DNA of 51,666 nucleotides, from positions 1 to 51,666 of the forward strand of contig NZ_BONZ01000079.1 in the NCBI RefSeq assembly GCF_016862975.1. The letters are read 5' to 3'. The notes beneath the pieces were generated by a model. It did not search any database. It worked only from the letters and a program-made list of their open reading frames with translations, and was not told where the DNA came from. Below, piece by piece: positions 6,524 to 11,543 of the stretch. The first letter of the stretch is position 1. Every line of letters starts with the position of its first letter. The position numbers were made by a program, and so were the translations under genes. The stretch is from Rugosimonospora africana. GTDB taxonomy: Bacteria; Actinomycetota; Actinomycetes; Mycobacteriales; Micromonosporaceae.

Positions 6524-6610
6524 GGTGAGGCCAGCCGATCGGCGCCGGCCGCGGTCCCGAAAACCGTTGGGGCACTGCCTGTGCGGGTTCGACTCCCGCC
6601 CTCACCGCCA
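6524..6610 (+). tRNA. tRNA-Ser (anticodon CGA), copy 2, CCA encoded
   Basis: Acceptor GGTGAGG/CCTCACC, anticodon stem GCGGT/ACCGT with loop CCCGAAA, long variable arm, T-arm GCGGG-TTCGACT-CCCGC, G then CCA. Position 33 is C. The sequence differs widely from copy 1, so it is not a recent duplicate. Confidence 0.82.
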
Positions 6611-6611
6611 T

Positions 6612-6685
6612 GCGCCGCTAGCTGAGTGGTTTAGCACCGGACTCTTAATCCGGGGAGCAGGGTTCGATCCCCTGGCGGCGTACCA
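6612..6685 (+). tRNA. tRNA-Lys (anticodon CTT), CCA encoded
   Basis: Acceptor GCGCCGC/GCGGCGT, anticodon stem CCGGA/TCCGG with loop CTCTTAA, T-arm CAGGG-TTCGATC-CCCTG, discriminator A and CCA. Variable region only 4 nt. Confidence 0.9.
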
Positions 6686-6688
6686 CTT

Positions 6689-6761
6689 CCCCCGGCAGCT
6701 CGACGGATCGAGCAGCCCGTTTCTGCCGGGACGTGTGCGGGTTCGGGTCCCGCCCGGGGGT
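6689..6761 (+). tRNA. tRNA-Arg-like (anticodon TCT), altered T-loop
   Basis: Acceptor CCCCCGG/CCGGGGG, D-arm GCTC..GAGC, anticodon loop TTTCTGC on a stem with one G-A mismatch, T-arm GCGGG with loop TTCGGGT. The A58 position of the T-loop is G, a change at a normally conserved residue. Confidence 0.75.
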
Positions 6762-6764
6762 CTT

Positions 6765-6839
6765 CTCCTGCTAGCTCAATGGATAGAGCAGCGCTTTCCT
6801 AGGGCGTGGATCGGGGTTCGAATCCTCGGCGGGAGGCCA
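6765..6839 (+). tRNA. tRNA-Arg (anticodon CCT), CCA encoded
   Basis: Acceptor CTCCTGC/GCGGGAG, D-arm GCTC..GAGC, anticodon stem GCGCT/GGCGT with loop TTCCTAG, T-loop TTCGAAT, discriminator G and CCA. Confidence 0.87.
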
Positions 6840-7060
6840 TGTGTCGCTAGCTCATGCGTCGATTGTGGCGAACCGATCCAATCGTTCTGCAGTTCGACCA
6901 CGTTCGCGGAACGAAGACGATGGGGATCGCCGAGCTCGTTCGGTACCACCAGCCCTGGGTGGTCATTGCCTCAGAGATCGCCAAGTGCGACGTGCGGTGC
7001 GCTAACTGCCACACCCGGAGGACGGCCAAGCAGCTCGGGTGGTGGAAGCATTTCAACCTG
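6840..7060 (+). pseudogene. Broken HNH endonuclease gene fused to a tRNA 5' remnant
   Basis: Bases 6841-6854 (GTGTCGCTAGCTCA) look like the acceptor and D-stem start of a tRNA. From 6855 the frame reads CVDCGE, the first zinc knuckle of an HNH protein. After a frameshift at about 6872 it continues DPIVLQFDHVRGTK, then KCDVRCANCHTRRTAKQLGW, the second half of a common actinobacterial HNH family (Asp-His, Cys-x-x-Cys-His). The start codon and the N-terminal part are missing. It belongs to a different HNH subfamily from the intact gene at 5253. A remnant of a mobile or homing gene that entered the array. Confidence 0.75.
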
Positions 7061-7066
7061 GCCCAT

Positions 7067-7145
7067 GGCGCGGTAGACGAATTGGAAGAGTCGCCCGGCT
7101 TTCACCCGGGACATGTTGCGGGTTCAAGTCCCGTCCGCGCTGCCA
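7067..7145 (+). tRNA. tRNA-Glu (anticodon TTC), CCA encoded
   Basis: Acceptor GGCGCGG/CCGCGCT, anticodon stem CCCGG/CCGGG with loop CTTTCAC, T-loop TTCAAGT, discriminator G and CCA. It begins just after the HNH remnant. Confidence 0.9.
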
Positions 7146-7146
7146 T

Positions 7147-7219
7147 TCCGTCATAGCTCAACTGGCAGAGCAGCCGGCTGTTAACCGGAAGATTGCAGGT
7201 TCGATCCCTGCTGACGGAG
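7147..7219 (+). tRNA. tRNA-Asn (anticodon GTT)
   Basis: Acceptor TCCGTCA/TGACGGA, D-arm GCTC..GAGC, anticodon loop CTGTTAA on a stem with one G-A mismatch at its base, T-arm GCAGG-TTCGATC-CCTGC, discriminator G. Confidence 0.9.
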
Positions 7220-7224
7220 CGCAT

Positions 7225-7308
7225 GGATGAGCTGGCTGGCTTCGGGACCGCCATTAGAACCAGCGGACACCCTCACCGGTGTCGTGGGTTCGAATCCCAC
7301 CTCCTCCG
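7225..7308 (+). tRNA. Degenerate tRNA-Ser-like gene (anticodon AGA)
   Basis: Acceptor GGATGAG/CTCCTCC with one T-C mismatch, a long class II variable arm and a good T-arm (GTGGG-TTCGAAT-CCCAC). The anticodon stem has only four pairs (CCGC/GCGG), with two mismatches next to the loop containing TTAGAAC. Possibly a pseudo-tRNA. Confidence 0.55.
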
Positions 7309-7314
7309 TTTCAT

Positions 7315-7388
7315 GCCCGTGTAGCTCAGTTGGGAGAGCGCTGCGTTCACACCGCAGAGGTTCCCAGGTTCGAATCCTGGCGCGGGCA
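7315..7388 (+). tRNA. tRNA-Val (anticodon CAC)
   Basis: Acceptor GCCCGTG/CGCGGGC, D-arm GCTC..GAGC, anticodon stem CTGCG/CGCAG with loop TTCACAC, T-arm CCAGG-TTCGAAT-CCTGG, discriminator A. Confidence 0.93.
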
Positions 7389-7389
7389 C

Positions 7390-7464
7390 GGTGACCGTGG
7401 TGTACAGGTGTGCACGCCGGGTTGTGGCCCCGGAAGGCGCGGGTTCGAGTCCCCGCGGCCACCC
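7390..7464 (+). tRNA. tRNA-His (anticodon GTG)
   Basis: Anticodon stem CCGGG/CCCGG with loop TTGTGGC. The ends can be aligned as G-1 (7390) opposite C73 (7463), the histidine identity pair, with acceptor GTGACCG/CGGCCAC; or as a 7-bp acceptor from 7390 with an 8-nt T-loop. One acceptor mismatch either way. Confidence 0.8.
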
Positions 7465-7467
7465 TCT

Positions 7468-7550
7468 TGGGAGCGCGCCGACGTTGGAGAGTCGGGCCTG
7501 TCTGTAAAACAGGTGCTTGTCTGAGGCGGTTCGAATCCGCCCGCTCCCAC
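7468..7550 (+). tRNA. tRNA-Tyr (anticodon GTA)
   Basis: Acceptor TGGGAGC/GCTCCCA, anticodon stem CCTGT/ACAGG with loop CTGTAAA, a long variable arm as expected for bacterial tRNA-Tyr, T-arm GGCGG-TTCGAAT-CCGCC. The discriminator is C where A is usual. Confidence 0.9.
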
Positions 7551-7551
7551 T

Positions 7552-7623
7552 GCCCCCGTAGCTCAGAGGAGAGAGTGCAACCCTCCGAAGGTTGAGGCGC
7601 CGGTTCGAGTCCGGTCGGGGGTA
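7552..7623 (+). tRNA. tRNA-Arg (anticodon CCG), last gene of the array
   Basis: Acceptor GCCCCCG/CGGGGGT, D-arm GCTC..GAGT, anticodon stem CAACC/GGTTG with loop CTCCGAA, T-arm GCCGG-TTCGAGT-CCGGT, discriminator A. Only 10 bp separate it from the end of the opposing beta-helix gene. Confidence 0.92.
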
Positions 7624-7633
7624 CGACCGCTCT

Positions 7634-9238
7634 TTACAGGCACCCGTCGAGGTTGGTGTCCAGTGGAGTCGGGCTGAACGTACCCGACGCGTGGCCGCCG
7701 CGGATGTCGGCCGCGTAGTCGACCGCGGGGCAGCTTCCGGTGTGCACGTTGTGGACGAAGGACAGCTTGTTACCCGTCACCGTCGTGCCCACCATGCCGC
7801 TGACCGCCACGCCGGTGACCACCCGCGCGGAGAGCGAACCGGTGGTGTTCCCGGTGACCGAGCCGCCCGTACCGGTGTCGCTCGTGTATACCGTGGCGAA
7901 CCAGGCCCGGGTGCCAACCGGTATGCCGATCACGAAGTGTGTGTCCGGGCCGGTCCACAGAGTGTTGCCCTCGATCGTGGCGCCGGTGAAGTCCCAGGTC
8001 GCCGGGGCCTGGCCGGCGGCCCGGAACAGCGGGTCGAGACCGATGCCGCCGTACATCGAGTTGCCGGCCGAGAGGACGGAGTTGTTGCGTACCACCGAAT
8101 GTTGCGGGTGCGACGTGGTGCGGTACAGCACGATCGCGACGTCCGTCGAGTCGATGATCTGGTTGCCCGTGACCGTCGCACCTTCGCAGTCGTCCGCGAT
8201 GCCGTCGGTCCAGGTGTTGGCCTGGTAGTTGTCGCTGGCGTATGCCGTGATCAGGTTGTCCGACGCGGTCGTGCTCGGGCAGGTGTACCCGTTGAAGTCT
8301 CCGAACAGGTACAGGTTCTGTGCGCCTTGGGAATCGCTGATGCGGTTGGCGGTGACCACGGTGTCCGGGCCGCCGTAGGTGACCACGTTGATCCGGCTGG
8401 GGTCCTCGTTGCCCGGGTTGCCCCGTGCCCCATCCACCCAGACGTTGCGCAGCGCACCTCCCTGCTTCACGACGACCAGCTTGTCGTTGAACGCGGAGCG
8501 GCGCACCAGCCGGCCCATCTCCGCGTAGTGGCGCGGGTCGGGCGCCCCCTGGGTGGTGAGCGTGACGCCGGACGGAACGGTGAGCGTGGAGGTCAACCAC
8601 ACCACCGCCTGCTGGGCCAGCACGACGGTGCCCCCACCCGCCGACGCGGTCGCGTCCAGCAGGCTCTGCAACGCGCTCTGGCTGTCGTTCGGGTGGCCCG
8701 CCACGCCGGTGAAGCCGCTGCCCGAGGTCGGCAGCGCGATGGCAGGCTGCGTGCCGAAGTGGTACGAGGAGCCGCTGCCGTCGACGACTCCGGAGCAGAT
8801 CTGCGATACCAGCGTGGCGAATTCGCCGCCCGTGTAGAACTTCTGGACCACGGTGGCCCAGGACAGACCCGAAGCGAGCTGGTTCATCCAGTTGGTGAAG
8901 CCGGCCTGGTCGGGCTCGCGGTTGACCGAACCGCGGTATAGCGCCAGGATCCGGGCCGCGTTGCTGTATCCCAGGGCGTTGAACTCCGCCGAGGTGAACA
9001 TCGTCTCGCCCTCGGTGGCAAGGTTGCCGGCGTTGCACCCGCCAGCCTGGCCGAACCAGCCGATCGCGGCCTGCCAGCCGGGCTGATCCGGGATCCGCCC
9101 GAGCGCCTCGGTGTATTGCTTCGCGATGAACTGTGCGGGCGCGTATGCCGAGGTGGCGGCCTCCGCGCGCGGCATGAAAAAGACCCCCGTGAGCACTACC
9201 GCCATCGCGAAGAGTGCTGCACTGTAACGCCGTCGCAT
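7634..9238 (-). CDS. Secreted DUF4214 and right-handed beta-helix protein
   Basis: ATG at 9238 preceded by GGGGGGACGGGAC; the longer frame upstream is non-coding. The 534-residue product has a Sec signal (RRRYSAALFAM to AEA), then two DUF4214-type helical repeats (AQFIAKQYTEALGRIPDQPGW and ILALYRGSVNREPDQAGF, residues about 30-140). From about 170 to the end it has parallel beta-helix coils with repeated N-x-I and VTGNxI steps (VVTANRISDSQG, GATVTGNQIIDS, GATIEGNTLWTG, TTVTGNKLSF), as in NosD/pectate-lyase-like glycan-binding or -cleaving proteins. The reaction is not identifiable. It is inserted, in opposite orientation, between the tRNA array and the Y RNA/Ro pair, and shares no obvious function with them. 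Confidence 0.82.
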   Translation of the reverse strand: MRRRYSAALFAMAVVLTGVFFMPRAEAATSAYAPAQFIAKQYTEALGRIPDQPGWQAAIGWFGQAGGCNAGNLATEGETMFTSAEFNALGYSNAARILALYRGSVNREPDQAGFTNWMNQLASGLSWATVVQKFYTGGEFATLVSQICSGVVDGSGSSYHFGTQPAIALPTSGSGFTGVAGHPNDSQSALQSLLDATASAGGGTVVLAQQAVVWLTSTLTVPSGVTLTTQGAPDPRHYAEMGRLVRRSAFNDKLVVVKQGGALRNVWVDGARGNPGNEDPSRINVVTYGGPDTVVTANRISDSQGAQNLYLFGDFNGYTCPSTTASDNLITAYASDNYQANTWTDGIADDCEGATVTGNQIIDSTDVAIVLYRTTSHPQHSVVRNNSVLSAGNSMYGGIGLDPLFRAAGQAPATWDFTGATIEGNTLWTGPDTHFVIGIPVGTRAWFATVYTSDTGTGGSVTGNTTGSLSARVVTGVAVSGMVGTTVTGNKLSFVHNVHTGSCPAVDYAADIRGGHASGTFSPTPLDTNLDGCL

Positions 9239-9270
9239 GTCCCGTCCCCCCGTCGATCCGGACTCGGGTG

Positions 9271-9276
9271 ATTGTA
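9271..9276 (-). promoter_or_regulatory. -10 element of the beta-helix gene
   Basis: TACAAT on the minus strand, 33 bp upstream of the ATG at 9238. A matching -35 is not clear. The rest of 9240-9566 holds no gene that I can support. Confidence 0.45.
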
Positions 9277-9305
9277 CAGAGTCGATGCGACAACCCTTGA
9301 AATCG

Positions 9306-9337
9306 GTCGACGGCTCGAGTCCCCTGGCGGAGCTGCC
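9306..9337 (+). other. Possible tRNA 3'-end remnant
   Basis: The string GGCTCGAGTCCCCTGGCGGA followed by GCTGCCA resembles a T-loop, acceptor 3' strand and encoded CCA, like the end of tRNA-Lys at 6655-6685. No D-arm or anticodon arm precedes it. It may mark an earlier extension of the array. Confidence 0.3.
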
Positions 9338-9566
9338 ATCCACTGTGAACACCGTGGGCGGGCCGGCCGCCCAGTCGCCCCTCATACCGGCGACCCGCCT
9401 GGATCGACACCAGGGCCCACGACAAGATGACCTGAAATGCCTTGCGTCGCAAGACTTCCGGCAGCTAGGGTCGTCGACAGCTCCTCGGTGCGAAGCCTTC
9501 GGGTACTTCAATTTCAACATTGAAAACTACCCCCGCGGGCGAGTTTTTCTCGGGGAGCCACAACTT

Positions 9567-9724
9567 CAGAGTGTGCGGGTGCCCGGTGCGCAGGTCGCGG
9601 TTACTTCGACTGATAATCGAGAGGTTGCAGGTTCGAGTCCTGCCGCCGGCATCGTGCCGGTGTAGCTCAAGGGCAGAGCACTAACGTTCCGAGACCGACT
9701 CCTTCTCGGGCACCCCACACTCTG
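9567..9724 (+). ncRNA. Candidate Y RNA (YrlA-like) with a circularly permuted tRNA module
   Basis: Ends pair: 9567-9575 with 9716-9724 (9 bp), C9576 bulged, then 9577-9586 with 9706-9715 (10 bp, last pair G-T). A second helix follows, 9593-9600 with 9689-9696 (one G-A mismatch). Inside, in order: hairpin 9606-9620 (loop CTGATAA); T-arm 9627-9643 (GCAGG-TTCGAGT-CCTGC); an 8-bp closed hairpin 9644-9662 with loop TCG; T-A as in U8-A9 (9663-9664); and D-arm 9665-9679 (GCTC-AAGGGCA-GAGC). Thus T-arm, acceptor and D-arm occur in permuted order, with helix 2 in the anticodon-stem place and the first hairpin in the variable-arm place. Known of the family: Y RNAs bind Ro by an end helix with a bulged cytosine, and bacterial YrlA RNAs carry tRNA-like modules. 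The TROVE gene starts 43 bp downstream. RNA ends and promoter are inferred, not visible. Confidence 0.78.
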
Positions 9725-9766
9725 GACGAAGGGCTCCCCCACGATGTTGGGAGGGAGCCCTTCGTC
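9725..9766 (+). promoter_or_regulatory. Hairpin that ends the Y RNA and encloses the TROVE ribosome site
   Basis: A perfect 14-bp inverted repeat (9725-9738 with 9753-9766) ends on the base before the ATG at 9767. The GGGAGGGAG stretch at 9749-9757, the only ribosome-binding sequence available, lies partly in its loop and partly in its 3' strand. It may terminate the Y RNA, repress translation of TROVE, or both. No T-run follows. Confidence 0.65.
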
Positions 9767-11332
9767 ATGTCGAAGTTCAACATTGCCAAGCTCCGGCCGG
9801 CGCGCGGACGCGGTCCGGTCACGACAACCAAGCGCGGCGTCACCCACGAGGGTGCCCCGGGTTACGTGCGCGACGTCAAGGGCGAGCTGTTCATTCTCGC
9901 CGTGTGCAACCTGACCGGCGAGGACACGTTCTACGAGTCGGCCGGCCAACGCGACGACCGCTTCGCTCAGCTCGTCGGCGCCGTCGCGGTGGACGACGTC
10001 GCCTGGCTGCTCCGGTTCATCAAGTGGCTACGGACCGGGGCGAACCTGCGCTCGGCTCCCCTGGTCGCGGCCGCCGAGGCGGTCCACGCTCGGCTCGCCG
10101 CCGGCCGGGTCGGCGACAACCGCGCGCTCATCGACGCCGCGCTGAACCGGGCCGACGAGCCCGGCGAGCTGCTGGCGTACTGGCAGAGCCGGTTCGGCCG
10201 CGCGCTGCCGAAGCCGGTGAAGCGTGGTCTCGGCGACGCGGCCCTGCGGTTGTACGCGGAGTACCCGCTGCTCAAGTACGACACCGGCGCGAAGGGGGTC
10301 CGGTTCGCCGACGTGCTCTGCCTGGCGCACCCGGCCGGCCGCCGGGGCGGCCAGTCGAAGGACGACCTGTTCCGGTACGCGATCGACCGCCGCCGGGGCC
10401 GGGACGCCGCGCCGGCGGAGACGCTGGCCATGGTCCGGGCCAACGCGGCGCTCCGCGGGTTGGCCGACGGCGACCCGCAGGCGTTGCTGGACGCGGATCG
10501 GCTGCGGGCGGCGGGCATGACGTGGGAGGACGTCCTGTCGCTGGTCGGGTCGAAGCTGCCGAAGGCGAAGCTGTGGGAGGCGCTGATCCCGTCGATGGGC
10601 ATCATGGCGCTCGCGCGCAATCTGCGGAACTTCGACGAGGCCGGCGTGTCCGACCGGGTCGCCGCGGCGGTGATCGCCCGGTTCACCGATCCGGCGCAGG
10701 TCGCGAAGTCGCGGATGTTCCCGTTCCGGTGGCTGTCGGCATACGAGGCGGCTCCGTCGCTGCGCTGGGGTCACGCCCTGGACCGGGCGTTGCAGGCGTC
10801 GTTGTCGAACCTGCCGGCACTGCCGGGCCGGACCCTGGTGCTGGTCGACACCTCGGGGTCGATGACCGGCCTGGGGCTGTCGGCGCGGTCGAAGGTCACG
10901 CCGCTCAAGACGGCCGCGGTGTTCGGTGTGGCGCTGGCCGCCAAGGGTGAGGCTGTGGACCTGGTCGGGTTCGCCAACGGCGTGTTCACTCACCCGGTCG
11001 GCAAGGGCGCGTCGGTCATCCGTGAGGTCGACCGGTTCGTCAAGCGGTCCGGTGAGGTCGGGCACGGCACGAACATCGCCGGGTCGCTGCGGGCGTCGTA
11101 CGCCGGCCACGACCGGGTGGTGATCGTTTCGGACATGCAGACCATGGGTCGGGACGTGTCGACCGCGATCCCGGAGTCGACCATGATGTACGGCTTCAAC
11201 CTCGGCGGTTACCGGGTCACGGCGCTGAACACCAGCCGATCGAACCGGGTGGAGTTGGGTGGCCTCACGGACGCGACGTTCCGGATGTTGCCGCTGATCG
11301 AGGCCGGCCGGAACGCCGACTGGCCGTTCTGA
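9767..11332 (+). CDS. rsr: TROVE domain protein, Ro60 orthologue (Rsr)
   Basis: 521 residues, close to the size of Ro60 and bacterial Rsr. The TROVE domain spans about 1-350: a HEAT-like helical ring with VAWLLRFIKWLRTGANLRSAP, LKYDTGAKGVRFADVL, LPKAKLWEALIPSMGIMALARN and RMFPFRWLSAY. A von Willebrand A domain follows from about 355, with an intact metal site: Asp361-x-Ser363-x-Ser365 (DTSGSM), Thr435 (HGTNI) and Asp456 (SDMQTMG). Known of the family: Ro binds the ends of misfolded RNAs in its ring and Y RNA on its outside; in bacteria Rsr works with exoribonucleases such as PNPase in RNA maturation and stress decay. The start codon follows the hairpin at 9725-9766, and the candidate Y RNA is immediately upstream. 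The gene symbol follows the bacterial name for Ro60. Confidence 0.93.
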   Translation: MSKFNIAKLRPARGRGPVTTTKRGVTHEGAPGYVRDVKGELFILAVCNLTGEDTFYESAGQRDDRFAQLVGAVAVDDVAWLLRFIKWLRTGANLRSAPLVAAAEAVHARLAAGRVGDNRALIDAALNRADEPGELLAYWQSRFGRALPKPVKRGLGDAALRLYAEYPLLKYDTGAKGVRFADVLCLAHPAGRRGGQSKDDLFRYAIDRRRGRDAAPAETLAMVRANAALRGLADGDPQALLDADRLRAAGMTWEDVLSLVGSKLPKAKLWEALIPSMGIMALARNLRNFDEAGVSDRVAAAVIARFTDPAQVAKSRMFPFRWLSAYEAAPSLRWGHALDRALQASLSNLPALPGRTLVLVDTSGSMTGLGLSARSKVTPLKTAAVFGVALAAKGEAVDLVGFANGVFTHPVGKGASVIREVDRFVKRSGEVGHGTNIAGSLRASYAGHDRVVIVSDMQTMGRDVSTAIPESTMMYGFNLGGYRVTALNTSRSNRVELGGLTDATFRMLPLIEAGRNADWPF

Positions 11333-11349
11333 CGCGTTCCGACCGGTCT

Positions 11350-11375
11350 GGCTCGGCGCCGTCCGGCGCCGAGCC
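11350..11375 (+). terminator. Terminator hairpin 1 after the TROVE gene
   Basis: Perfect 11-bp stem (11350-11360 with 11365-11375) and a 4-nt loop, 17 bp after the stop codon. Confidence 0.75.
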
Positions 11376-11400
11376 ACGACGCAGACCAGTCGGGAAGACC

Positions 11401-11428
11401 GGGCCCGCCACCAGCCGGTGGCGGGCCC
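11401..11428 (+). terminator. Terminator hairpin 2 after the TROVE gene
   Basis: Perfect 12-bp stem (11401-11412 with 11417-11428) and a 4-nt loop, in tandem with the hairpin at 11350. It isolates the Y RNA/TROVE unit from the next operon. Confidence 0.7.
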
Positions 11429-11482
11429 GCCTGCCTGCGCGCCCCAGCGAATTCTTCGACGTGCCGATGCTCGCGACACCCC

Positions 11483-11515
11483 TTGCAATGGTTCGTATCA
11501 CCAACTAAATTAGTT
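11483..11515 (+). promoter_or_regulatory. Promoter with overlapping palindromic operator
   Basis: TTGCAA (11483-11488), a 17-bp spacer and TAAATT (11506-11511) form a good promoter. A 13-bp palindrome AACTAAATTAGTT (11503-11515) covers the -10 box, as an operator for a repressor would. No regulator gene is adjacent. Confidence 0.65.
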
Positions 11516-11543
11516 TGTGTCGCCAATCTATTGGGGAGTACCG

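Noticed and set aside
5706-7076. Long open frames running through the tRNA array
   Set aside because: They read across perfect cloverleafs (repeated T-loop translations such as GGSNPP or RFKSC) and have no ribosome sites; they are a by-product of GC-rich tRNA sequence. Only the two HNH segments are protein-like.
9605-9651. tRNA-Ile(GAT) at the loop CTGATAA upstream of the TROVE gene
   Set aside because: The T-arm follows, but there is no matching 5' acceptor strand or D-arm upstream. The acceptor-like strand pairs instead with the sequence after it, which fits a permuted module inside a longer RNA.
9655-9700. A second tRNA starting GTGCCGGTGTAGCTC
   Set aside because: Acceptor and D-arm are convincing, but no anticodon arm, T-arm or 3' acceptor strand follows before the TROVE hairpin. 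It is better explained as part of the Y RNA fold.
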